A stretch of 64,000 nt of DNA from Fomitopsis serialis (Eukaryota; Basidiomycota; Agaricomycetes; Polyporales; Fomitopsidaceae): NCBI RefSeq assembly GCF_022376445.1, contig NW_025955106.1, positions 1-64,000 of the forward strand. The letters run 5' to 3'. Shown one piece after another: positions 44,763 to 55,236 of this stretch (the first letter of the stretch is position 1; each line of letters opens with the position of its first letter). The position numbers and the translations under genes are program-made. The notes under the pieces are model-generated. The model was not told the origin of the DNA, did no database searches, and saw only the letters and a list, made by a program, of their open reading frames with translations.

Positions 44763-47700
44763 ATGGCGACGTCTGCTAGTCTCTCTCAAACGCTCAAAGC
44801 TCAGAAGTCTGAATCTCCCAAAGCTCCTCGCACGCTGTCACATATGAACGATGGTCTGCCTGTCTTGACGCGGAAGATTCTGGACGACATCAACAGCGAC
44901 ATGGCACAAGAATTGAAATACTTCATTGAGAAGGTTAATGGAGATAATCTCGGATGGGAACCAGACATGGAGGACGTTGCCCGTGTCTTACGCAGCGCTG
45001 CCGCAGTGCTCATATCCATAGGGCATGCCGACACTGTGCAAGATATATGGTGCAAGCCAATTGCTACTCGGGGCTATAAGGACGAATTTGATTTTCTCGG
45101 CAAGCAAGGTCATTGGTATGATATGTGCCGTACGAGTTGTGTGGGCTGCGCCTCAACTGGGAACTGGGAGGAACTGATGTCACATTGTGCGTGCTTTAAT
45201 TTGTCGTGGCGATACTGGACAATGGTACTCAAGCCTGTATTTGCATGGCTTTCCATCTTAGCACTTCTACGAAAGACTCTAGGTGCGTCACCCAAAAGAG
45301 GCCATTGGTAATCTGACTTATCACTCTTTCAGTGCATATGGACGATAATTTGCCGGAATCAGAGACACTTGCCGTAATGAGTGCATGGCATCAGCCTTAT
45401 CACGGACAAGCCCACGAGGCTCTCTGGGATCATATGCATACTCACTGCGAGCCGAATGCGTTCACTCGCTACGCTCATCATATAGTGATAGTGCAGTCAA
45501 ATGGGACGGGCAAATCTAGGATGATAGATGAGCTCGCAAAGAAGCACTTCGTAATCCCGATAAACACTAGGAGTACCATGAGCGCAGAACATGGACGGCA
45601 CGGTAGATGTTGATGACTGCTTCATGCCATGTCTCGCTACTGACTATGGTCGCATTTTATGATACAGGTCTTGCGCATCCTCCGCCAGACGGAGCAGTCC
45701 TCACGTGGCTGACTGCACAGTCCGAATCAAGAGAGAACACACATCAGAGATGCTGTGCTTTCATACAGGCCTTGTTCGAACACATACTCTACATCATTGA
45801 CAATGACCTCGCTGCTCAGAGTGCTCAAGGCATTCCCAATCTTTCTTCTGCATTCCGTGATAAGATGCAAGAAGGAATGCAATACGGCAATTATGGAGGA
45901 TACCATGTGAGATTCTTCCAAGATGTTATCTCGCGTGCTACGGACAATCTCAAAGTGAGCATCTGAGTTCTGTACGATATCCACCTGTGCCTGTTGATAA
46001 CCGTTACGGTGACTAGACCAACCACTATGAATATTCTAGTCCCAGTAGTAATGCTCTGGTGATTGCTCATCGGACAACAAGTCAATCTCATGGCGAGAGC
46101 TCTGAAGACTGGCTGTTCCCGCCGGAAATTCCGTGCCACAAACTCATGGAACGATTGAGCAGTATTGCCACATCTCGTGGTGCCGGCTCCCGAACTCGCC
46201 ATGCAGTTGATGCACATTATCCTTTACTGACCTTGGCATTTGACGAGGCACATACCCTCACTAACATAGAAGTGAGCAATCAAGATATCCGAGTCAAACC
46301 AGTTGAGACCAGAAAATGGTCCGTGTTCAGCGAGATACGTTCAGTCTTGCGCAGTCTTAAGAGACAGCCCGTCTTTGCTGTGTTCATGGCAACCACTGGT
46401 GATGTTGGAAAGCTCGCAACCTCTCGGATGCAAGACCCATCAAGTCGCATCCTCCAGGGAGCGCTGTCTCAAATCCCTTCGTTCAGTGACCTTGGACTTG
46501 ATCAGCTTGCACGGAAGATCTCTCTTGAAGATGGCTTCGATCTCTCCGAGGTCACCAGCAACGAGTATATGTCTCATCTCGGCCGCCCATTGTGAGCAAA
46601 TGTCTGTGTACTAGTGTAACGGATATTCCCGTTACGGTATATCTTATCTTGTACGCTTGTTCATGTTTGTTCGAGGGCTCGTATGGCGCGCCAGCGCACC
46701 TACGAGACCTCAGTCCTTTACCATCCTCATCGCCCCATGTATGCTACGTGTAGACAGTCCCTCTGAATAGAGACTGGGTACAGCGCATACCGGGCCCGAG
46801 GATTAAGGGACGCCACACTTTTTTGCGCTCCAGAACAGCTTCTGTTCTGGGGACTATCTACTCTAGGCAACAACCTGGAAACTTCGAATTTCTATGCTTT
46901 ACATCAAAATCTAGTCGACTTCGCAACCACTCAAGAAGATGGCTGGATCGACAACCCACTCTCCCAAGCACTCGCGTAGTACTCGGAAGGCCCACCGCGC
47001 GAAGGTCGATGCGAAGGTGGATGGAATTCTTGGCAGTTTTGCGAAGTTCTTGAAGAGTATCCCGGTCGAGACACGAGCCACCCCCGATAGGCGGTTCCGG
47101 ACACTCGATGACTCGATGAAGCATCTAGAGGATGCTATTACATCGCTCAGATGCTCCGTGGAGCAGGACAACGAGTCCAGACGTCACCGTCGCACGACCT
47201 GCCAGACTGAGCTCTCCGACCCCGAGAACTCGTCCGGAGCACTCGCGGAGCAGGCACCGTCCGACCGCGAGGTCGAACGCACAGCACACGCAGAACTGTT
47301 CGAGCCCAAGGTCGAACCCATTCAGAGCTGCCAGGAGAACCCGACTCCGCCTGTTCCAATCGAGCCACAGGAGCTGGAAAGCTCTCCGACGAGTGGTGCG
47401 CGCAAAGAGATCGACAGCGCTGCCGCTGTTGAGCCCGCGTCTGAGCCCAAGGGGCCGCGTCCTGAGCAGATCGAGCCCGACATCGAGACTGCTCAGAGAT
47501 GTCCGGAGACTCCGTCTCCGATTGCTCCCAGTGAGCTGACCAAACTCGGTACCACCATCAAGAGTGGTGCACGCACCCGGTTCGACGACGCCGCCGTCGC
47601 CGAGACCGAGCCCAAGCCCCAGTTGTCCGACAAGGCGACTCGGCCCTACGCCCGGGAAGGCATAGGGACGCGACCTTACGTCGCATCCCGGGATGTAGGC

Positions 47701-50700
47701 GAGCTTCTGCTCGTAGATCCACATGTCGCGTGCTCAGAAATGAGCCGCGACTCAAAATATATGATCGCGCCGGACGACGTGCCCGACGCGGCAAGCATCG
47801 AGCTCGACACTCAACGCGTCGAGCGTCACGCGCCCGCGCCGAGAGCGAGCACTCTCAGCGTTAGCGCTGGAAGTACTCCTCACCATGCTAACCGCCACTT
47901 CGACCTTCACTCTGGCCGCCACCGCCCGCGTGCAACCGCGTTCCAACCCGGTTCGCACTTCCCAACGGAAGTGCGAGCCGCGGACTGTCCTTGGACAGCT
48001 GAACCCTTCGCGGTTCAGCTGAAGGATCGACCGGTCAGTACCGACCGCCACCTCGCGGTCGGCAACCCCTCCGACGACCTGGCACCTCACGGTACAAGAC
48101 CGCCAGGGCCTTCCTCTCCGATCCTTTCCCTCCGCCCTCGCGTCTCGCATCTCGACTCGGGAGACTCTCCTCTCGAGTCTCATGACTCTGGCGACACCCA
48201 TCGCGGCTCTGGCGACACACAACCCAGTCGCACGATCCAGGATTCGCACGACCTGCGTGCAAGCCCAGCACCAGGCAACCAGGCTGCGCGAAACGCGGGA
48301 GACACGGAGCGAGGAGAATGCGAGGAAATCAGGAAAAGGAAGGAGGGGGAAGGGTGCGGGGCGAGCATGAAAGACGAGCAGAGAGGCTCAATAAACGCAG
48401 GTACGCCCTTGGTGAACGTATCCCACTCGCCACCGCCTCCTTCTCCAATGCCCACACCGGCACACGTATCGACGACTACAGAGGTCGTCGTGCGTGTCGC
48501 AGGCCATGAAGACGGCACGTATGCGTTGCGGGACGACCTGAGGGTTGTACCCTCCGCTTCTCGAGGCGGTATGCCTGTAACACGGGATGACCTCGCGGTC
48601 GTACCGTCTATTCCGCTAGGCGGCACGGCGGACGCGCAGCATTGCACGTCCGAAGTGCCCCATCGAGCATTCACCAGCCGTCGCGTAGCGAACTCGAAGC
48701 TCGATGGTATGTCCATACTGGACGCACCCAGTCCTTCCCCGGTTCTCTCGCTAGTACCCGAGCCAGTGTGCATGTCGACGAACGAGAAGGCCGTCGTGCG
48801 CACTACTGGTCACGGAAACGGCAGGTACACGTTGCGGGACAACCTCGCGGTCGTTCCGTCCACTTCGCAAGACGACACGGCGGATGCACGGTGCTGCGTG
48901 CCCGCCTTGTCCCGACCTGTCATGACCGACCCACACGAAGGATCGATCAGTGAAGGTACGCCCTCGACGGAAGTACCTAGATCAATACGTCATGCCATGG
49001 CGCCCACGCCGGCTCACGTATCGACAACCACAGAGGTCGTTGTGCGTGCCGCAGGCCATGAAGACGGCACTTTCGTGTTGCGGGACGACCTGATGGTCGT
49101 ACCCTTCGTTTCACAAGGCAGCACACTGGCACTACGGGACGACCTCACGGCCGTACCGTCTATGCTACAAGGTGACACGGCGGACACGCCGCAATACATG
49201 TCCGACGTGCCCCGTACAGCCTCCACCCGCCATCGGGTAGCAGACTCAGACCTCGAAGATACGTCCATGCTGGACGTATCCAACTCTCCGCATATGCTAT
49301 CGTCAGTACCCTCGCGAACGGGCGTAGCAACGAACAACAACCTCGTCGTGCGCACTGTAGGCCACGACAATGGCATGTATGACCTAAGGGTCATACCCGC
49401 CACTTCTCGAGGCAGTACACCTGCGATACGGGACGACCTCGCGGTCGTACCATCCAACCTGCAAGGCGACACGGCGGACGCGCAGCGCTGCACGTCCGAC
49501 GTTTCCCAGACAGCTTTCATTAGCTGTCGAGTAGCGGGTTCGAAACTTGAAGGTACGCCCATACTGGACGTACCCAATGCCCCACCAGTTATATTGCCAT
49601 CGCCTGAGCCAGCGTGCGTATCAACGAACACGGAGATTGTCGTGCGCACCGCTGGCCACGAACACAATACAATCATGCTCCAGAACGACCTTCAGGTCGT
49701 ACCCGAGCGTTCGAGTTCCTCGCTACCGTCTCCACTCCCATTACGGTACGACCTCGCGGTCGTACTCTTCAAATGGCAAAGCGAGACGACGACCGTGCGC
49801 CATCCCACAATCTACGTACCCTGCTCGGTCACGAACGACGGTCGCGACGTAGAGGGTACGTCGAACTCATGGCTCAATATACACGCTACCGGCAAGCCTG
49901 AGCACTGGTACAGAGGGTCGAGAAGTACAAGTACGCCCTCGGCGGACGTACTTACCTCGACGCCTGCTGCAACCGTACTCGTGTCCGTGCCCACGCTAGC
50001 GAGCGTCACGGTGAACGAAGAACCTGTCGCGCGCAACACCCACGGCTCGTCGGGCCACCGTCTCCTCATCTCCGCCTTCATGATCACAAGTGATCATGGA
50101 GAGGACAGCACGATCACATCTCGGGACGATCTTCAGGTCGTACCGGGACCCGTCATTCGCCAAGGCGAAGCCGGGTACGCACAGCGCTCTGAGCAGCCCG
50201 AGACCGCCGTCGGGTCTGCTCAATGCCACCTGGAGGCACTGCCATCCCGAGGTGCCCCGGCCCAAGCGACGAAGCTAGGCATCACCCCGAAGGATGATGC
50301 ACGCGCCGAGCTCGAAGACACGTCCGTCATCGAGCTCGCATCCGAGCCGAACGAGTGGTGCGTCGAGTCGACGCATCTCCGCGCTCGGGAGGGTATAGGC
50401 ACACAGTACTACAACAGTACTGTGTACAGCGGGAACGAGCCCGCGTGCGTAGATACACTCGTCGCGAGCTCAGAAATGAGCCGCGACACAAGAAATATAT
50501 TATTTGTGTCGATCGACGTGCGCGCCATGACGAGCAGCCTGCTCGACGCGACGCGCGACGTGCTCAACGCTACAGGCGTTGGGTGTCACGAGCCCGTGGA
50601 GAGCGACCCGAGCGCTAGCGCCTACCGCACTACGCTCGACCGCCACCACCGAACCCTCGTTCTCGACCCCTTCCACTCTCTGGGCAGCCACATCGAGCGC

Positions 50701-53700
50701 CCGTCTGGCGAACCAGACGCGCGTGCCGTCCCAACGCGAGTGCGAACTCGCGTTCGCGACTGCCTGGCTGAACTGCTGCCAGTTCAGTCAGAGGCGACCA
50801 ACGAACTGGTACCTCGCGGTACCAGATCACCACCCTATTCTTCCCCGGCTCCTCGTCTCTTTCCCCTCGTCTCGCGCCTTGATTTTGGCGACCACTACCG
50901 CGACTCTGGTGACACGCAACCCAGCCGCGCGACTCAGGACTTGAACACCGCGCGTTCAAGCCCAGCGCCGAGCCGTAAGACCGAGAGGACCACGAGGAAC
51001 GCGAATCGTGGAGGCTGCGAGGAGATCCCGAAGGAACGAGAAGGGTGCGAGGAAGGCACGAAGGGAGAGAGGGAGGAAGGGTGCGGGGCGAGTAGAGAAA
51101 GCGAGCAAGAAGGCTCACAAATCGCAGGTACGCCCTCACTGGACGTACCCGACTCGCCTCCGCCTGTGCCAGTACCCCCGCCAGCGACAGCAGCCCTAGG
51201 GAACGACCCGCGGGTCGTACCCTTGTCAGTGCACAACAGCACGACGGACGCGCAGCACGGCACGTCCGACGTGCCACACTCGCCGCCACCTATGACCGCG
51301 CCAACAGGCGTATTGACGAACGTGAAGGTCGTCGTACGCTCTGTTGGCCACGCACATCGCACGCACAGGCCCTGGTACAACCTACAGGTTGTACCGGGCA
51401 GTACGCACGGCGACACGGTGGACACGCAGAACTGCACGTCCGACGTGCCCTGCGTAACAACGGACGTGCCCAGAGCTGCAGCGACAAACGGAACGTTTGT
51501 CGTGCGCATGGGAGGCCACGAAGATGGCGTTGCTGTCCCCAGGTACGACTGCAAAGTCGTACCGTCCGCTCCGCAAAAAGGTACGACTGTGCTAGGGAAC
51601 GACCTCCAGGTCGTCCACGGGCTCCCCATCTGGCAAGACGACACGGCGGACATGCAGTCTCGCACGTCCGACGTGCCCCACCCATCCATCACCGACCATC
51701 GGATAGCGAGTATGCCGAGCTCAAGGCTTGACGTACACGCTACCGACCAGCACGAAGGATCGAGAAATGAAGGTACGCCCCTGATGGACGTACCCATCTC
51801 GACATCCTCCTTGCCCGGGATCAGGCCCGCTCTGCAAGAGAGCATACCTACGCTAGGGGACGACCTCGCGGTCATAACCTCCAATTCGCAAGGCGGCACG
51901 ATGGACATGCAGCGATGCATGCCCAACGTGCCCAATTCAACCTTGACTGCACGCGATGTGGCGTGTACGTCTAGCCCGCCGCTTGACGTACACGGCGTCA
52001 GTGATCACCATCCTCCGATCATTACTGACCTCCCGTTGGCTAGTCGCACGGCGCAGGACAGCCTGTACGTCCCCGCGGAAGTACGGGTCCCTGGCTGCTT
52101 CAGCGCAGTTGAACCACCAGTGGTACAACTGGCCGAGCTGCGGGATGACCCCGACGACCTCTTCCGTGAATTCCTCGACCTTCCGTCTGGCAGCGACAGG
52201 TTACGCCCGGCCCCGCATCAAGACGGTCCGCACTACATCACGGAAGTGCGAACATCCGGTGCAGTTGAACCCGCAGTAGTTCAACTGACAGGGTCGTGGA
52301 ACGGCATCGCTTCCGTCCCTGATGGTACCCACTCACGCGCGGCTGCCCGTCCAGAAGACTTGCACTCCCAACAGGAAGTGCAAGCCCCCGGTCCCGTCAA
52401 GACAGCTGAACCATTCACGGTTCAGCTGGGAAGCCTGCGATACGACCTCGACCTCGACCGGTTGAGCGACCACCACTCTCGTTGTGAACCAAGCGCCCCG
52501 GCGACGGCGCAGCTCGACGATTGCGTAGCCCTAACGGACGCGCGAGCTCAAGACCGTGACCGAGTTGCTGCACTAAGTGTAGTGCAGCAGCCGGCGCCTA
52601 CGGACCCCGACCGACCAGAATGGTTTTCCGACCCTAAACTCGGCGAGAAATTTACAGTTCTCGCCGAGGATTCGCTCCCAAGGACCCACACTTTAACCCC
52701 TATCGACCTCCCCGCGGCCCTCGACACCCATGGCGACTACGACAGGCGCCACGAGTCGGCGACCTCGCATGCACCCCGGAGATCGCGCGAGGAATGGAAG
52801 GATGGAGGAAATGTGGACGAGGATGCGGAACCAGGAGAATCAGACGAGGAAGGTCAGGCAGAAGGAGAGGAGGAAGGGTGCGGTGTAGGCGAAGAAGACG
52901 AGCCTGCGAGCTCGAAAAGCAAAGGTACGTCCTTATTGGACGTACCCTCGTTATTCGTGCCACCATTCCCCACCCCGCAATCACCACCCGTGATGACCAC
53001 GACAACCACATTGGTTGTCGTGGCAGTCACTGTATACAACAGTGGTACAGTCGGCCCGGGGGATGACCTGCGAGTCGCACCCGGCACGACGATGCATCGC
53101 GGTACAATCGGCGAGTTTGCCTGCTCGACCGATGTATCCGGTCGGTCTGTAGCCCACGCACAGACGTTGGGCCTCTCCGTCGACGTCCATGATGAGGAGG
53201 TCGACGGTGATTTGAGAATCACGTCGGTCGTGTCCAGCATGGTCGCGCATCGGGCTCATGGGGCATATTAGAGATCGAGCTTCATGCTTGAGGTACATCC
53301 CTATCACCATCGTCCGCGATGTGTCTGGAGAACTTCACAGTTCTTCGACACAGTGACAGGTCACCATTTTCTCGTTGCCGACAGCTGTCGCCATCACTAT
53401 TGCAGGCTGCATAACTCCATCGAGTTATGTATGACGAGAGTGGACGGCCATGCTGCTCACTGACACGAAGTAGTTTGTCGTTGTCTACAGTATGGCACCA
53501 CCCTTGTATTGCCAATCACTACCACCGTTGTGTTGTCGTGTGTACAATTCCTTCTTTCTTTTCATTTGTCTGGTTATCTCTGGGACCCGTGGTCGTGTCC
53601 AGTGGGGGAGGGTGTAACGGATATTCCCGTTACGGTATATCTTATCTTGTACGCTTGTTCATGTTTGTTCGAGGGCTCGTATGGCGCGCCAGCGCACCTA

Positions 53701-55236
53701 CGAGACCTCAGTCCTTTACCATCCTCATCGCCCCATGTATGCTACGTGTAGACAGTCCCTCTGAATAGAGACTGGGTACAGCGCATACCGGGCCCGAGGA
53801 TTAAGGGACGCCACAACTAGGAAGCTGCACAGTCAACTAACGAAGTGTGATTGTACTTCATTAGGTTCGGCAGCATGTGGGACACTCGTGATCCTGGCAT
53901 ACAGGCGGGAATCATAGACTTCGCAAGGACCAAGCTCATGCGCTCTCAGCTCATCAATTCAGCAGATACAATTCAACACTGGCATCCGAGCCAGCTATTT
54001 GCTTGCCTTTCTCAGCGCCTGGCATTGGAATTTCAATGTACAACATATGCTGCCCAGCAGTATGAGCGAGAGCAAGTACAGGGACATATGCGGATCTGCC
54101 TACAGATGGATGAAAGTTTTGAATCAATGCACTCAATCACTGGGTCAGAGCCAATACTGGCTGAAGCAGCATACAGTGTCATGGCCAACCCATCATTCAA
54201 TGCTCCAGAAGCTTTGAAGCTCATACTCGATGGATTCTCTGTCCACAAAGGCGATCGGGGAGAACTATTAACACTTCTTCTTCTGACACTGGCAAGGGAT
54301 GCAACAGTAGTAGAGGCAGCCACACACCTCATAACTCCCAGTGATGCTCGCAGCCGCATACTTGCGATCCCTGACTTCTTCGGAAACCTACTGAAATGCA
54401 CTGCGAAACCCACCAAAATCGTGAGACAGTTCATAGACGAGTTCAAGGGATGCTTCATGCACTTCAACCACTTCATCAAGGTCCATGAATGGGCCCTGTT
54501 ACGTCAAGACTACTTGTTAGGCTATATGGCCCGCGGAGCAGCTGTGCTATGTGCAAACAATCAGCCGGGAGTGGACATCGTCTTGATGGGCATGCATGGC
54601 ACAAGAGCGCACACATCCAATCTGATTCCCATTTTGGTGCAAACGAAAAACGATGCGACATATACTGCACAGCCTGACGATGCCCTTTTCGATGCAATGG
54701 ATCCTTACGCATTGAAAATATGGGATCATGTCACCGCGAAGACGACCAAGCCAGTCATTCGCATTGTTTTTGCACTCGCCGTTCAACGGGAAGATGCCCG
54801 GCTGACAGTGGTCAAGAAGACAAAAACATCAGTTATCAATGGCGTTGAGGCGAAATTTGAGGCTTACGACTTCTGGGTTGCAGGTCTAGCATCCGGAGTC
54901 CTCACTCCAATACCACCCCAAGCAGAGGATTTATGGGATGCACTGCTGCAGGCATCGTATGGCTGGAACGAGCCGTACAAGGGTCTTAATGCCCGTCCAA
55001 AGGCCTTGCGAAGGTCGATGAACGCCGGCGGTGGAACTCACCCTGACCACTGGGATTCCTGGGTGTTACCCCGGTCAGCAAGTCATGACATCGCCACTAA
55101 AACAAAAGGAAAGGGCCAAACCGACTCGGAGGATGTATTCGGACTCAAGAACCCGAATCCCTCCGTTCCACCTCCAGCAAGGAGCTCGGCTAGTACAGAA
55201 CAGGCGTCGCGGTCACGGAACACTGGTACCAGGTGA
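44763..55236 (+). CDS. P-loop NTPase with putative PD-(D/E)XK-like C-terminal region, gene A (interrupted by an intronic retroelement)
   Basis: Exons 44763-45282, 45333-45602, 45668-45954, 46017-46591 and 53865-55236 join in phase to 1,007 aa. The N-terminal ~175 residues are unique to this copy. A Walker A, VQSNGTGKSRM, lies around residues 228-236 and a Walker B-like LTLAFDEAHTL around 430-440. NEYMSHLGRPL joins FGSMWDTRD across the giant intron. The C-terminal exon has D788 in VDIVLMG and Q810-x-K812 in ILVQTKND, spaced like a PD-(D/E)XK nuclease core. Such NTPase-nuclease fusions are known in eukaryotic Crinkler-type proteins; this assignment is inference. Intron 4 (46592-53864) contains a 7.2 kb LTR element; without it the intron would be 67 bp. 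A paralog follows at 55706. Confidence 0.75.
46615..46817 (+). repeat. Left LTR
   Basis: 203 bp from TGTAACGG to CGCCACA. It opens with an inverted pair GTAACGG/CCGTTAC and contains TATATCTTATC, a possible core promoter. Identical to the right LTR. Confidence 0.9.
46830..46850 (+). promoter_or_regulatory. Perfect stem-loop just after the left LTR (possible priming or packaging region)
   Basis: Stem CCAGAACAG (46830-46838) pairs with CTGTTCTGG (46842-46850) around loop CTT. It lies where a tRNA primer-binding site is expected. No TGG-initiated tRNA 3'-end complement is seen at the LTR edge, so self-priming or another tRNA region may serve; this is inference. Confidence 0.45.
46939..53271 (+). 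CDS. Giant ORF of the LTR element, 2,110 aa, unknown protein
   Basis: The first ATG after the LTR opens MAGSTTHSPKHSRSTRKAHR, and the frame runs 6.3 kb without a stop or intron. The first ~70 residues are basic then helical (ILGSFAKFLKSIPVE; DSMKHLEDAITSLRCSVEQ) and could be a gag-like assembly segment. The rest is Pro/Ser/Thr/Asp-rich and repetitive: (R)DDLxVVPS, VVVRxAGHEDGT, GDTADAQRCTSDVP and LEGTSILDVP recur many times, with EDE/KR-rich spacers at about residues 450-480, 1340-1380 and 1955-1990. No catalytic motif, signal peptide or TM segment is visible. The repeated peptides coincide with DNA-level hairpins (see findings), so nucleic-acid structure may be the selected feature as much as the protein. 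Confidence 0.6.
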   Translation: MAGSTTHSPKHSRSTRKAHRAKVDAKVDGILGSFAKFLKSIPVETRATPDRRFRTLDDSMKHLEDAITSLRCSVEQDNESRRHRRTTCQTELSDPENSSGALAEQAPSDREVERTAHAELFEPKVEPIQSCQENPTPPVPIEPQELESSPTSGARKEIDSAAAVEPASEPKGPRPEQIEPDIETAQRCPETPSPIAPSELTKLGTTIKSGARTRFDDAAVAETEPKPQLSDKATRPYAREGIGTRPYVASRDVGELLLVDPHVACSEMSRDSKYMIAPDDVPDAASIELDTQRVERHAPAPRASTLSVSAGSTPHHANRHFDLHSGRHRPRATAFQPGSHFPTEVRAADCPWTAEPFAVQLKDRPVSTDRHLAVGNPSDDLAPHGTRPPGPSSPILSLRPRVSHLDSGDSPLESHDSGDTHRGSGDTQPSRTIQDSHDLRASPAPGNQAARNAGDTERGECEEIRKRKEGEGCGASMKDEQRGSINAGTPLVNVSHSPPPPSPMPTPAHVSTTTEVVVRVAGHEDGTYALRDDLRVVPSASRGGMPVTRDDLAVVPSIPLGGTADAQHCTSEVPHRAFTSRRVANSKLDGMSILDAPSPSPVLSLVPEPVCMSTNEKAVVRTTGHGNGRYTLRDNLAVVPSTSQDDTADARCCVPALSRPVMTDPHEGSISEGTPSTEVPRSIRHAMAPTPAHVSTTTEVVVRAAGHEDGTFVLRDDLMVVPFVSQGSTLALRDDLTAVPSMLQGDTADTPQYMSDVPRTASTRHRVADSDLEDTSMLDVSNSPHMLSSVPSRTGVATNNNLVVRTVGHDNGMYDLRVIPATSRGSTPAIRDDLAVVPSNLQGDTADAQRCTSDVSQTAFISCRVAGSKLEGTPILDVPNAPPVILPSPEPACVSTNTEIVVRTAGHEHNTIMLQNDLQVVPERSSSSLPSPLPLRYDLAVVLFKWQSETTTVRHPTIYVPCSVTNDGRDVEGTSNSWLNIHATGKPEHWYRGSRSTSTPSADVLTSTPAATVLVSVPTLASVTVNEEPVARNTHGSSGHRLLISAFMITSDHGEDSTITSRDDLQVVPGPVIRQGEAGYAQRSEQPETAVGSAQCHLEALPSRGAPAQATKLGITPKDDARAELEDTSVIELASEPNEWCVESTHLRAREGIGTQYYNSTVYSGNEPACVDTLVASSEMSRDTRNILFVSIDVRAMTSSLLDATRDVLNATGVGCHEPVESDPSASAYRTTLDRHHRTLVLDPFHSLGSHIERPSGEPDARAVPTRVRTRVRDCLAELLPVQSEATNELVPRGTRSPPYSSPAPRLFPLVSRLDFGDHYRDSGDTQPSRATQDLNTARSSPAPSRKTERTTRNANRGGCEEIPKEREGCEEGTKGEREEGCGASRESEQEGSQIAGTPSLDVPDSPPPVPVPPPATAALGNDPRVVPLSVHNSTTDAQHGTSDVPHSPPPMTAPTGVLTNVKVVVRSVGHAHRTHRPWYNLQVVPGSTHGDTVDTQNCTSDVPCVTTDVPRAAATNGTFVVRMGGHEDGVAVPRYDCKVVPSAPQKGTTVLGNDLQVVHGLPIWQDDTADMQSRTSDVPHPSITDHRIASMPSSRLDVHATDQHEGSRNEGTPLMDVPISTSSLPGIRPALQESIPTLGDDLAVITSNSQGGTMDMQRCMPNVPNSTLTARDVACTSSPPLDVHGVSDHHPPIITDLPLASRTAQDSLYVPAEVRVPGCFSAVEPPVVQLAELRDDPDDLFREFLDLPSGSDRLRPAPHQDGPHYITEVRTSGAVEPAVVQLTGSWNGIASVPDGTHSRAAARPEDLHSQQEVQAPGPVKTAEPFTVQLGSLRYDLDLDRLSDHHSRCEPSAPATAQLDDCVALTDARAQDRDRVAALSVVQQPAPTDPDRPEWFSDPKLGEKFTVLAEDSLPRTHTLTPIDLPAALDTHGDYDRRHESATSHAPRRSREEWKDGGNVDEDAEPGESDEEGQAEGEEEGCGVGEEDEPASSKSKGTSLLDVPSLFVPPFPTPQSPPVMTTTTTLVVVAVTVYNSGTVGPGDDLRVAPGTTMHRGTIGEFACSTDVSGRSVAHAQTLGLSVDVHDEEVDGDLRITSVVSSMVAHRAHGAY
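53601..53612 (+). promoter_or_regulatory. Polypurine tract of the LTR element
   Basis: AGTGGGGGAGGG is almost pure purine and abuts the first base of the right LTR, the place of the plus-strand primer in LTR retrotransposons. Confidence 0.7.
53613..53815 (+). repeat. Right LTR
   Basis: 203 bp identical by eye to 46615-46817. Followed at once by the target duplication ACTAG and then the last 44 bp of the host intron. Confidence 0.9.

Larger units (their letters stand above)
46615..53815 (+). mobile_element. Non-autonomous LTR retroelement with one giant hairpin-rich ORF
   Basis: 7,201 bp, bounded by two 203-bp LTRs that I read as identical, each TG...CA. Flanked by the 5-bp duplication ACTAG (46610-46614 and 53816-53820), as expected for integrase-mediated insertion. 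A purine tract lies directly before the right LTR. The interior has a single 2,110-codon frame. I find no gag zinc knuckle, D(T/S)G protease, YxDD reverse transcriptase or integrase HHCC/DDE pattern, so any mobilisation would need an element elsewhere. It resembles TR-GAG/LARD-type derivatives in layout only. LTR identity implies very recent insertion. Confidence 0.88.

Noticed and set aside
47125..52300. Long minus-strand ORFs (up to 333 codons) antisense to the giant ORF
   Set aside because: They mirror the repeats: because the hairpins are self-complementary, the opposite strand keeps similar codons and stays open. No domain, start context or splice pattern.
46939..53271. Giant ORF as a normal host exon of the NTPase gene
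   Set aside because: It is bounded by LTRs and target duplications, has its own start and stop, and the paralog has only a short intron at this point.
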